Of a DNA stretch of 64,000 bases, positions 7,731-14,314 are shown piece by piece. The DNA lies in IMG/VR virus record IMGVR_UViG_3300045051_000909, positions 64,001-128,000 of that record; one strand, 5' to 3'. Position 1 is the stretch's first letter. The number at the start of each line of letters is the position of its first letter. Made by a program: the position numbers and the translations under genes. Source of the DNA: a virus. The notes under the pieces are model-generated. The model was not told where the DNA came from, ran no database searches, and worked only from the letters and a program-made list of their open reading frames with translations.

Positions 7731-9141
7731 GCTCAAGCCCCACCAACAGCGTGTAGTTGAGCGCATGCAAGACCCCGATCAGCGCGGCCTGGTGGCCGTG
7801 CACGGTCTTGGCTCGGGTAAGACGCTCACGAGCATCGCTGTTGCTGACGCCCTCAAGCTTCCGGCGGACGTGGTGGTTCCTGCGGCGCTCCAGGGCAACT
7901 ACCAGAAGGAAGTTGCGAAGCACACCGACAAGCCGTTCCCGATGAATCTCCAGAGCCTCGAGCTGACGGCTCGCAAGGGTGGCGGCTCGTTGCAGAACCC
8001 GCTTTTGATCGTGGACGAGGCTCACCGTGTGCGTAACCCCGGGAAGACGCAGTCGGCGTTGATGAAGTCTCCGGCCAGCAAACGGCTACTCCTGACGGGC
8101 AGCTTGATGTACAACCACCCTGGCGACATGGCTGCACCGATCAACTTGGTGGCGGGCTCCGGAACCCTGCCTTCGAAGCAGAACGAGTTTGAGAATCAGT
8201 TTATCCAGGAGCGGCGTATCAGCCCTGGCCTCTGGGGAGAGCTCGTCGGTAAACCGGGCCAGACGAAACTCGAGATCAATCCTCTGATGAAGCCATACTT
8301 GGAGAAGGTCCTCCACAAGTACGTCGACTACCACCCGGGGTCAACGGAGAACTTCCCGCAGACACAGGAACAGACGCTAAAGGTTCCGATGTCCGGGCGG
8401 CAGCGCAAGATCTACGACGCAGTTATGGACGCCGCTCCGCCTTGGGTGAAGGATAAGATTCTTCGGAATCTACCTCCCACGAAAAGCGAAGCAAAGGAAC
8501 TCAACGCCTTCCTAACAGGCATCCGGCAGGTGTCGAACAGCACGGCTGCGTACGATCTGAAGAACCCTGCGGAGAGCCCGAAGATCGACCGGGCTGTGGC
8601 GGAGCTCAAGCAAATGCTTGAGGCGAATCCACGCGCAAAGGCCATCGTCTACTCCAACTTCCTGCCTTCGGGTATCAACCCCTACAAGGCCAAGCTGGAT
8701 GAGCTGAAGGTCCCTTACGGTGAGTTCACAGGAGAGATGCCGCGTCTAAAGCGCGACCAGCTCGTTCGTGATTACAACGAGGGCAAGCTGCGCGCGCTGC
8801 TACTGTCCTCGGCCGGCGGCGAAGGCCTCGACCTAAAGGGTACGCGCCTGATCCAGTTGCTCGAGCCCCACTGGAACGAAGAGAAGTTGAAGCAGGTACA
8901 GGGGCGCGGCATTCGCTTCAAGTCACACGACGACCTACCCCCGGAGGAGCGGAACGTCTTGATTCAGCGCTTCCTCGCGACTAGACCCCGGGCCGGGTTC
9001 TGGGAGAAACTACGTCTCAAGGATCCTGGCACGTCGGTAGACGAGTATCTGCACGACATGGGTGCGCGCAAGGAAGAATTGAAGGGCCAGTTCAAGGCAC
9101 TGCTCGCACAATCGGAAAAGGAGAAGACACATGCTGCGTAA
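7669..9141 (+). CDS. SF2/SNF2-type helicase
   Basis: The protein (490 aa) has Walker A HGLGSGKT (45-52), Walker B DEAH, motif III LTGS, and C-lobe motifs SSAGGEGLDL and QVQGRGIR, as in SNF2-like and other SF2 ATPases. It would translocate on double-stranded DNA or remodel DNA-protein complexes. Start codons are GTG at 7669 or 7672, so the gene overlaps the multidomain gene by about 60 nt in another frame. Its N terminus carries GGYFIKEA, similar to the module-boundary segments of the two proteins upstream. Confidence 0.85.
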   Translation: MVARSHRFGGYFIKEAKVVTELKPHQQRVVERMQDPDQRGLVAVHGLGSGKTLTSIAVADALKLPADVVVPAALQGNYQKEVAKHTDKPFPMNLQSLELTARKGGGSLQNPLLIVDEAHRVRNPGKTQSALMKSPASKRLLLTGSLMYNHPGDMAAPINLVAGSGTLPSKQNEFENQFIQERRISPGLWGELVGKPGQTKLEINPLMKPYLEKVLHKYVDYHPGSTENFPQTQEQTLKVPMSGRQRKIYDAVMDAAPPWVKDKILRNLPPTKSEAKELNAFLTGIRQVSNSTAAYDLKNPAESPKIDRAVAELKQMLEANPRAKAIVYSNFLPSGINPYKAKLDELKVPYGEFTGEMPRLKRDQLVRDYNEGKLRALLLSSAGGEGLDLKGTRLIQLLEPHWNEEKLKQVQGRGIRFKSHDDLPPEERNVLIQRFLATRPRAGFWEKLRLKDPGTSVDEYLHDMGARKEELKGQFKALLAQSEKEKTHAA

Positions 9142-9730
9142 CATCGCTGTTTTTTTTTGTCGGTTGGGCGTAGTCGCGTACCTTAGCCTCCGGCTTTACC
9201 AGGTAAAGTCGTGGTTGTATCGCTGGGTGTTCGAGCGCAAGTATCGGGATACGCCGCTTCCTACGTACACCAGTATGGATGACCTGGTGGCATTCATCCA
9301 CAAGCTAATCTGGGTAGCCGATTCCTGGCAGCAACTTTGGGACGCATTCTCGTACCCCGGCAAAGTCCAGTGGATCGGGACCGAGGGTGATCGGCGAGTC
9401 GGCGATTGCGATGAGTTCGCGATCTACAGCGCCACCGCGATCCTGAAGGCAAACGCAGCTGGATACCTCAAGGAGTACCGGAATCCGCGCATCCTTACCG
9501 CTTGCTGGATGGACTCCAAGGGAAAGCTGGGAGGCCATAACGTCTGCCTGCTTGAGCGCGACGGTGGGGTCGCTTACATGGATTACGGCGACCCGATTCA
9601 CTTCGACACGCTACAAGATCTGGTCGCGAGCGTTATCGCACGCTACACACGCGAGGAGAACGGCGCGTGTATTGGATGGGGCGTCACGGATCCCGTGACG
9701 CTCCGCCCTATCGAGGTTCACTGGTCCTAG
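9131..9730 (+). CDS. transglutaminase-like cysteine peptidase with N-terminal membrane segment
   Basis: ATG at 9131 follows AAGGAGAAGACAC and overlaps the helicase stop. A hydrophobic N terminus (about residues 5-22) is followed by a domain with GDCDEFA (Cys), GHNVCL (His) and YMDYG (Asp). These fit the Cys-His-Asp triad order of the transglutaminase-like/BTLCP fold. It could cleave or cross-link peptides near the membrane. The function in the phage is unknown; its 3' end overlaps the convergent gene by 4 nt. Confidence 0.7.
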   Translation: MLRNIAVFFCRLGVVAYLSLRLYQVKSWLYRWVFERKYRDTPLPTYTSMDDLVAFIHKLIWVADSWQQLWDAFSYPGKVQWIGTEGDRRVGDCDEFAIYSATAILKANAAGYLKEYRNPRILTACWMDSKGKLGGHNVCLLERDGGVAYMDYGDPIHFDTLQDLVASVIARYTREENGACIGWGVTDPVTLRPIEVHWS

Positions 9731-10065
9731 AGTCCGAAGCGCTCCCAGCGAGAGTCCACACCGGCATCCCGGAATAGGTCCACCATACTCCGTGCGCGGT
9801 ACATATTAAACGAGTGGACGACGATGATCGGTGGGAGTTTCTCACGCGGAAACTGCTCGGGGTCTACAAGGGTGTTGGCAAATACGGTGCCGTTCATCCC
9901 GTATCCGAGATCGTGATCCAAGGTCGCTGCGTCAAACCGAGGGCCATCCCTCATGCAGGCGAGGGCCTCTTCGGCGGTGTAGCAGTGTACACACTCATCG
10001 GCTTCATACTTCAAGGCGAAGTACCGATGGCGAATCTCCTCGTCATCAAGAATCAAGATCCGCAT
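9727..10065 (-). CDS. cyclic-phosphate processing receiver-domain protein (CPPRec-like)
   Basis: I start at 10065 because GGAGGT lies 5 nt upstream there; an upstream start would add 12 residues without such a site. The protein begins MRILILDDEE and contains TAEEA and FDAATLDHDLGYG. This pattern fits the receiver-like CPPRec family, which has been predicted from gene neighbourhoods to process cyclic phosphates at RNA ends. It is the only minus-strand gene in this block. It fits an RNA-repair theme with the HAD phosphatases and RtcB. Confidence 0.7.
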   Translation of the reverse strand: MRILILDDEEIRHRYFALKYEADECVHCYTAEEALACMRDGPRFDAATLDHDLGYGMNGTVFANTLVDPEQFPREKLPPIIVVHSFNMYRARSMVDLFRDAGVDSRWERFGL

Positions 10066-10094
10066 GTTGTACCTCCAGAAGATTCTAGGTGTTT

Positions 10095-10124
10095 TTGACA
10101 AAAGCCCCTAAAGTCGACTAGGTT
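10095..10124 (+). promoter_or_regulatory. sigma-70-like promoter
   Basis: TTGACA (10095-10100), an 18-nt spacer and TAGGTT (10119-10124) face the metallophosphoesterase gene at 10155, in the gap between it and the divergent CPPRec-like gene. The -35 box is a perfect consensus. Confidence 0.65.
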
Positions 10125-10154
10125 TCGTCGGAGGGATGGGGCCATCGGAAGAGC

Positions 10155-11144
10155 GTGACCGTGAACAAGACCTGTACACGTTGCCTCCATGAGTACCCTG
10201 CCACCCCCGAGTACTTCTTTCGCCTCGCACGTAGTGAGGACGGCCTTAGGAATCAGTGTAAATCCTGTCTCGGGAACCAGCCTAGTAAGCCAAAGCCCCC
10301 ACCCGCTATGCAGCGCGAGCCTACCATGCCACCAGCGAAACGGCCTCGTAAACCGTCTGGGCAGCCTAAGGTGGCGCGCGCGCCCGACCTGAAAACAATA
10401 CTCATCCTACCCGACCTGCATGTCCCCGAACATGACCAAATCGTCTGGGACGCACTTCTTCAGTGGCTTCGTGAACACCCCGTATCAGAAATCGTGTTGC
10501 TGGGCGACTTCCTGGAACTCGCTAGCTGCTCACAGCACCCTGGCACCGACTTCACCTCTCTCAACGAAGACTTCAAAGCAGGGCGACAAGTACTTAAGGA
10601 GCTCCTGACAGCTTGTCCGAAAGGACACATCACACTCCTTGAAGGCAATCATGAGACACGATTGGCGCGCATCACTGCGTCAAAATTGCCACAGCTGGCT
10701 GACAATTTGTCAATCGCAGAAGGTCTGCGACTCGCTGAAATAGGGGCAACATGGGTCCCTGAGGATGAGCAACCCATTACGCGCGGGGACCTTGAGCTCA
10801 TTCACGGACACCAGGCTCTAGGTGAAGGCTTCGGAGCGCGCTACCACGCCGCCAAGATGGTCGACGTCTATGGTGAGCCGGGGCATACCGTCGTCTACGG
10901 TCACACGCACAAGCAGCAGGCCATCCTGAAGGCCAGTAAGCGCGGGAATCAGTTGGGCCTAGGACTTGGTGCGTTGCGCACTATGCGCCCAGACTGGCTG
11001 CACGGGCGTGAGGCGGGCTGGTGCCATCAGTTCGCAGTGGCCTGCGTTCGCGCAAATGGGCATACAGACGTGATGGTCGTCTCCATTAGGGACGGCGCAT
11101 TCGTCTGGGACGGTAAGCTATACACCGGACGACGTCATGGCTGA
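10155..11144 (+). CDS. calcineurin-like metallophosphoesterase with N-terminal zinc knuckle
   Basis: The N terminus (5-40) has CTRC...CKSC, a zinc knuckle usually seen at the front of phage HNH nucleases; here it is followed by a Pro/Lys-rich linker. From about residue 80 the metallophosphoesterase motifs follow: LPDLHVPEHD, LGDFLE, LEGNHE, a His near GHQALG, and GHTH. It should hydrolyse phosphoester bonds in nucleic acids or nucleotides with two metal ions. GTG at 10155 or 10161 are both possible starts. Confidence 0.85.
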   Translation: MTVNKTCTRCLHEYPATPEYFFRLARSEDGLRNQCKSCLGNQPSKPKPPPAMQREPTMPPAKRPRKPSGQPKVARAPDLKTILILPDLHVPEHDQIVWDALLQWLREHPVSEIVLLGDFLELASCSQHPGTDFTSLNEDFKAGRQVLKELLTACPKGHITLLEGNHETRLARITASKLPQLADNLSIAEGLRLAEIGATWVPEDEQPITRGDLELIHGHQALGEGFGARYHAAKMVDVYGEPGHTVVYGHTHKQQAILKASKRGNQLGLGLGALRTMRPDWLHGREAGWCHQFAVACVRANGHTDVMVVSIRDGAFVWDGKLYTGRRHG

Positions 11145-11469
11145 GGATCCAGAACCGCTCGAAGAGGAGGATCCGCCGCAAGAACTGACCCCCGGACACC
11201 ACGAGGTAGCGGAAATGATTAGCGGGGATCTCGGCGAGGCCCTTCTTCTACTCATCGGTAATGCGTCTCAGGTACTCGCGTTGCTACTCGAGACCGACGA
11301 AGAAGAATTTGGAATGAATGCACGCCGGCTCCAGACCTTCTTCGATATCGTGCGGAACATGCCGACGCAGCCGATGCGGAGAACGCCCGTGAAGTTGCCG
11401 GTGGGCTTCCAGGTAGCCGCGAAGAAGACTTTACGGCGTAAAAGCCGGAAGCCAAAGAAAACCGAATAG
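11137..11469 (+). CDS. hypothetical acidic/basic protein, 110 aa
   Basis: The gene overlaps the end of the metallophosphoesterase by 8 nt. The protein has a very acidic N terminus (EDPEPLEEEDPP), a helical middle and a very basic C terminus (KKTLRRKSRKPKK). I recognise no family. The charge layout would suit a nucleic-acid- or protein-binding adaptor. It is the last plus-strand gene before the tRNA block. Confidence 0.6.
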   Translation: MAEDPEPLEEEDPPQELTPGHHEVAEMISGDLGEALLLLIGNASQVLALLLETDEEEFGMNARRLQTFFDIVRNMPTQPMRRTPVKLPVGFQVAAKKTLRRKSRKPKKTE

Positions 11470-11475
11470 CGGTGT

Positions 11476-11549
11476 TGCCCCTGGAAGGATTTGAACCCTC
11501 AGCCTGCCGGATAGAAGCCGGTCGCTCTGTCCAATTGAGCTACAGGGGC
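11476..11549 (-). tRNA. tRNA-Arg(TCT)
   Basis: 7-bp acceptor GCCCCTG/CAGGGGC with discriminator A. Loop CTTCTAT gives anticodon TCT (AGA/AGG codons). The 27-43 pair is A-C. Confidence 0.88.
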
Positions 11550-11553
11550 TTTG

Positions 11554-11640
11554 CAGAGAGTCGAGGTCTTGATCCTCACACGCTTGTCGCGTGCCATCGG
11601 TTTAGCAAACCGCGCTGGGCGCCCGCCCAGTTGGCTCTCC
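11554..11640 (-). tRNA. tRNA-Ser(GCT)
   Basis: Class II tRNA with long variable arm; loop TTGCTAA gives GCT (AGC/AGT). Discriminator G, as expected for Ser. The D arm CTGGGC...GCCCAG forms 6 bp, longer than normal. Confidence 0.85.
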
Positions 11641-11644
11641 ATAG

Positions 11645-11729
11645 AGGAAGGCAGTGGTCTTGATCCACACGCCCTTGCGAGCGCGCTCCGCTTTCGAGGC
11701 GGGCCTGGTCCCTGACCAGTTTACCTTCC
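11645..11729 (-). tRNA. tRNA-Ser(CGA)
   Basis: Long variable arm; loop CTCGAAA gives CGA (TCG). The D arm is an extended CTGGTC/GACCAG stem. The discriminator reads T where G is expected for Ser, so charging may be altered. Confidence 0.78.
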
Positions 11730-11738
11730 GAATCTGAG

Positions 11739-11823
11739 CGGAGAACGGAGATCCCGACTCTCACAGACTTACGCCTGCGCACGCGCTTCCAACGCGGCCT
11801 GGTCCCTGACCAGTTCATTCTCC
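11739..11823 (-). tRNA. tRNA-Ser(GGA)
   Basis: Acceptor GGAGAAT/GTTCTCC, discriminator G, loop TTGGAAG with anticodon GGA (TCC/TCT). The D arm is the same extended stem as in the neighbouring Ser(CGA), so the two are probably duplicates. Confidence 0.85.
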
Positions 11824-11829
11824 AACGTG

Positions 11830-11917
11830 CAGAGGGCGGAGGACTTGAACCCCATGCCCCTTCCGGAGCACGATCTGCTTTCAAGGCAGCCTCGGTCGCC
11901 TAACCGATTCACCCTCT
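11830..11917 (-). tRNA. tRNA-Ser(TGA)
   Basis: Loop CTTGAAA gives TGA (TCA/TCG), discriminator G, long variable arm, D stem TCGGT/ACCGA. Completes a four-member Ser set. Its 5' end overlaps by 2 nt the stop codon of the protein gene upstream. Confidence 0.88.
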
Positions 11918-12473
11918 ATAGACCAATTTTCGCTAGCACTTCGTGAGCCTTCTCCTCAGAAGGATCACCCGCGCAGATCTGGAGTACCCGATGCGCCAGC
12001 TCATGAACGAGTGCTGAGTCGTCGAGGCGCAGATGCCAGCCCACAGTGATAAACGTGCCGTCTTGTTCCCCGGCGACACGGCGAAGCGACGTTATCTGGG
12101 TCCAGGTAGGTTCCCGAAACACCACCACACAACCCGCCAGTGCTTGTCTTGCCAGCGGATACGTCGGCTCAAGGTGGACGAGGAGCTCCTCAACGGTTGC
12201 ATCGAAGTCCTCGATCTTTACCGCGTACTGTTTGTCCGTCCAGCCTACCCAGAGACGGTGCGAGCTCTCAAACTTTAGGATCTTGGTTGTGCGACAGCGC
12301 TGTATAACCTGAACGATACTGACACCTATCCAGCCAGCGGCGGCTACCCAGGACACAAGCTGGGCCGGGGCTTCCTGTTGCGACACCATTGCCCATACCG
12401 CAGTTGCTAGGGCGAGTAGTGGAAACAGAACAAAAAAAAGAGCGTCGGTGAGGGTGAGCAGGCTCAGGCGCAC
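11916..12473 (-). CDS. membrane-anchored HExxH protein, 185 aa
   Basis: A GTG start at 12473 has AGGAG 6 nt upstream. Two N-terminal hydrophobic segments (about 8-30 and 38-58) anchor the protein. The C-terminal part carries VHELAHRV, an HExxH zinc-binding motif, followed by EEKAHE. It may be a small membrane-bound metallopeptidase, but no family is recognised. Its TAG stop uses bases of the adjacent tRNA-Ser(TGA). Confidence 0.6.
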   Translation of the reverse strand: MRLSLLTLTDALFFVLFPLLALATAVWAMVSQQEAPAQLVSWVAAAGWIGVSIVQVIQRCRTTKILKFESSHRLWVGWTDKQYAVKIEDFDATVEELLVHLEPTYPLARQALAGCVVVFREPTWTQITSLRRVAGEQDGTFITVGWHLRLDDSALVHELAHRVLQICAGDPSEEKAHEVLAKIGL

Positions 12474-12531
12474 AGGCGACTCCTAATCGGGATGCTCGCC
12501 CTCCTAGTATAGAGGGCGAGCGCCCCTGTAG

Positions 12532-13080
12532 TCACTTGTCCTGCACGAGCTCACCGTGCCAGTACTCAACATCGCGTAGGAACGCCTTCCAAGAGACCGG
12601 CATTCCGTTTTCATACCGCAGCGTAATGTTGAGGATGTTTGGTAGCCGCTTTGGCTGAATAGGCTCACGGAGGAGCTTCATCCCGGCCTCAGCGGGAGTG
12701 CTGTCCGCCTTCTTCTGGTTGCAAGGGATGCAGGCGACTACTACGTTCTGCCATGTCGTCTTGCCTCCCCGGCTCTTCGGCACGACGTGCTCGAAGGTGA
12801 AGTTGTGGCGCGGTACGTTTCGCCCGCAGTACTGACACTGGCCGTTGTCCCGGATCCAGATGTTGTCCCGGGAGAACCGTGCGGGGCGATCCTTCTTCCG
12901 CTTGCCTCGGATGTAGCGGACGATGGACGGTACCTTGATGGTCATGGTGACGGAGCTGACGGTACGATCTTCGTACTCCTCGACAATCTGCACCAGACCC
13001 TTGAACCAAAGTGATACGGCATGTTGCCAAGGGACCCGACGCACGGGTTCCCATTGGGCGCTAAGCACCAGCGTGTCCAT
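12532..13080 (-). CDS. HNH endonuclease
   Basis: The ATG at 13080 is preceded by AGGAGGACG. The 182-residue protein has an HNH core of the widespread bacterial/phage type: CQYCGRN, then FEHVVPKSRGGKTTWQN, then CIPCNQKKAD. The N-terminal third (SAQWEPVRRVPWQHAV) is typical of these proteins too. It sits between the Ser and Leu tRNA groups and is probably a free-standing homing or regulatory nuclease. Confidence 0.9.
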   Translation of the reverse strand: MDTLVLSAQWEPVRRVPWQHAVSLWFKGLVQIVEEYEDRTVSSVTMTIKVPSIVRYIRGKRKKDRPARFSRDNIWIRDNGQCQYCGRNVPRHNFTFEHVVPKSRGGKTTWQNVVVACIPCNQKKADSTPAEAGMKLLREPIQPKRLPNILNITLRYENGMPVSWKAFLRDVEYWHGELVQDK

Positions 13081-13109
13081 CGGGCGTCCTCCTGTTGTAA
13101 GTTTAGTTG

Positions 13110-13191
13110 TGCCCCCGGGAGGATTCGAACCTCCACGCCTTTCGGCGGCGGGGTTTAAGGCCGCTGCGTCTACCTATTCCACCACGAGGGC
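13110..13191 (-). tRNA. tRNA-Leu(TAA)
   Basis: Class II; acceptor GCCCTCG/CGGGGGC, discriminator A, anticodon TAA (TTA). A C-C mismatch closes the anticodon loop. First of five consecutive Leu tRNAs. Confidence 0.88.
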
Positions 13192-13194
13192 GAG

Positions 13195-13277
13195 TGTCCC
13201 GGGCGGGATTCGAACCCGCAAGCCTTTCGGCAGTGGTTTTTGAGACCACCCTGTATACCAGTTCCAAGCACCAGGAC
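13195..13277 (-). tRNA. tRNA-Leu(CAA)
   Basis: Stem GTGGT/ACCAC with loop CTCAAAA; anticodon CAA (TTG). Discriminator A. Confidence 0.92.
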
Positions 13278-13280
13278 GTG

Positions 13281-13363
13281 TGGCTAAGGAGGGACTCGAA
13301 CCCTCAAGGTCTTGCGACCACCGGCTTCTAAGACCGGCGTGTATGCCATTCCACCACTCAGCC
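13281..13363 (-). tRNA. tRNA-Leu(TAG)
   Basis: Loop CTTAGAA; anticodon TAG (CTA and wobble). Acceptor GGCTGAG/CTTAGCC. Confidence 0.92.
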
Positions 13364-13373
13364 GTATCAAATG

Positions 13374-13459
13374 TGCTCGAGAGAGGAGTCGAACCTCCAC
13401 GGCCTCGCGGCCACAGGACTCTCAATCCTGCGTGTCTACCAAAGTTCCACCACTCGAGC
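13374..13459 (-). tRNA. tRNA-Leu(GAG)
   Basis: Stem CAGGA/TCCTG with loop TTGAGAG; anticodon GAG (CTC/CTT). Discriminator A. Confidence 0.92.
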
Positions 13460-13464
13460 AAGAG

Positions 13465-13548
13465 TGCTTCGGAGAGGATTTGAACCTCCACGGGTTTTAC
13501 CCCACCGGCTTCTGAGACCGGCGCGAATACCAGTTCCGCCACCGAAGC
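13465..13548 (-). tRNA. tRNA-Leu(CAG)
   Basis: Loop CTCAGAA; anticodon CAG (CTG). Completes a set reading all six Leu codons. Confidence 0.92.
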
Positions 13549-13554
13549 ATACAG

Positions 13555-13626
13555 TGCCCAGAGCAGGGATCGAACCTGCGACAGTCGGCTTGTAAGGCCG
13601 CTACTCTACCGCTGAGTTATCCGGGC
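13555..13626 (-). tRNA. tRNA-Val(TAC)
   Basis: Loop CTTACAA; anticodon TAC (GTA/GTG). Acceptor GCCCGGA/TCTGGGC. A small ORF from the upstream spacer ends at a TAA within its 5' part. Confidence 0.9.
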
Positions 13627-13633
13627 AATACGT

Positions 13634-13756
13634 TCTCGTCTGGGGCTGCATTAGCTTCACCAGCCTTGGGAGCCAGATCCGCGAACACCCCAGCCTTCAG
13701 TTGTTCCCAAGAACTTCAGGCCTCCTAAGGGGAGTGGGCTTTATACCCAGACGAGA
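13634..13756 (-). ncRNA. candidate structured RNA of about 123 nt between tRNA-Met and tRNA-Val
   Basis: Perfect 11-bp arms (13634-13644 and 13746-13756) close the element. Inside are GCCT..AGGC around GTTC-TTGG-GAAC, and CTCC/GGAG beside a strong Shine-Dalgarno AGGAGG (complement of 13721-13726). A 23-codon ORF starting at GTG 13688 with codon-like composition (VFADLAPKAGEANAAP) ends in tRNA-Val at 13617. The element could be a processed small RNA, a leader with a peptide, or both; I recognise no class. Confidence 0.45.
13739..13748 (-). promoter_or_regulatory. candidate -10 element GGGTATAAAG
   Basis: The minus strand reads GACTCTCGTCTGGGTATAAAG, similar to the element before the AAA+ gene. 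It lies in one arm of the structured element at 13634-13756, so it may instead be part of that RNA. Confidence 0.3.
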
Positions 13757-13757
13757 G

Positions 13758-13830
13758 TCGCGACGGGTGGACTCGAACCACCGCATGACGGCTTATGAGG
13801 CCGTTGCCTTTCCATCTTGGCTACGTCGCG
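13758..13830 (-). tRNA. tRNA-Met(CAT), elongator type
   Basis: Acceptor CGCGACG/CGTCGCG with a paired C1-G72, discriminator A, stem ACGGC/GCCGT, loop CTCATAA; anticodon CAT. The paired first base makes it elongator-like; an Ile tRNA needing lysidine is the alternative. Confidence 0.85.
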
Positions 13831-13833
13831 TTA

Positions 13834-13943
13834 TAGCGGGGGCAGGAATTGAACCTGCGTAGACCGGCGTATGAGACCAGTGAGTCTTGCCTAGGCTGGG
13901 CCTTCTGAGGGCTTCTGCGTCGGCTCCACTACTCTACCCCGCA
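13834..13943 (-). tRNA. initiator-like tRNA-Met(CAT) with enlarged D loop
   Basis: The 2-7 pairs GCGGGG/CCCCGC are the same as in E. coli tRNA-fMet, and positions 1-72 are an unpaired T-T, an initiator-type trait. Anticodon loop CTCATAC, discriminator A. The D stem GAGT/ACTC encloses about 45 nt instead of about 8, an insertion of roughly 37 nt with internal pairing (GCC/GGC). Total length is 110 nt. The GGG/CCC anticodon-stem signature of initiators is only partly kept. Confidence 0.7.
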
Positions 13944-14011
13944 AGCCCCAGGCGGGAATCGAACCCGCCGGCTGAACCTTAGGACGGTCCGCCAGATCCA
14001 TCGTCTGGGGC
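13944..14011 (-). tRNA. tRNA-Arg(CCT), short D arm
   Basis: Acceptor GCCCCAG/CTGGGGC, loop GTCCTAA, anticodon CCT (AGG). Only 68 nt long, because the D arm is degenerate. It abuts the initiator-like tRNA with no spacer. Confidence 0.75.
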
Positions 14012-14015
14012 GACT

Positions 14016-14089
14016 TGCTCTCGGCCGGAGTCGAACCGGCAACCTCACGCTTCGGAGGCGTGCGACCTATCCAGTTGATCGACGAGAGC
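14016..14089 (-). tRNA. tRNA-Arg(CCG)
   Basis: Stem CACGC/GCGTG with loop CTCCGAA; anticodon CCG (CGG). Discriminator A. Confidence 0.92.
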
Positions 14090-14093
14090 GTAG

Positions 14094-14166
14094 CGTCCTC
14101 GGAAGGAGTCGAACCTTCATTCCGGGTTTCGTAGACCCGTGTGATATCCAGTTTCACTACGAGGAC
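14094..14166 (-). tRNA. tRNA-Arg(ACG)
   Basis: Stem CGGGT/ACCCG with loop CTACGAA; anticodon ACG, which after A-to-I editing by host TadA reads CGT, CGC and CGA. Discriminator G. Confidence 0.9.
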
Positions 14167-14169
14167 GTA

Positions 14170-14243
<74 letters not shown>

Positions 14244-14251
14244 ACTGTGAT

Positions 14252-14303
14252 CAAAAAAACCGGCGGTGTAGGGCGACCCCGACGGAGCGGGGCCGCCCTA
14301 CGT
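14252..14303 (-). terminator. terminator after the AAA+ gene
   Basis: A strong GC stem (GTAGGGC..CCCCG with CGGGG..GCCCTAC, one mismatch) is followed, after a short GC stretch, by seven Ts on the minus strand (14252-14258). It separates the AAA+ gene from the tRNA-Thr end of the array. Confidence 0.65.
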
Positions 14304-14314
14304 ACCACCACCAA

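Noticed and set aside
13107-13595. Plus-strand ORFs with products rich in GFEP, REDSN and PPRG
   Set aside because: These are typical false translations across the antisense of tRNA genes.
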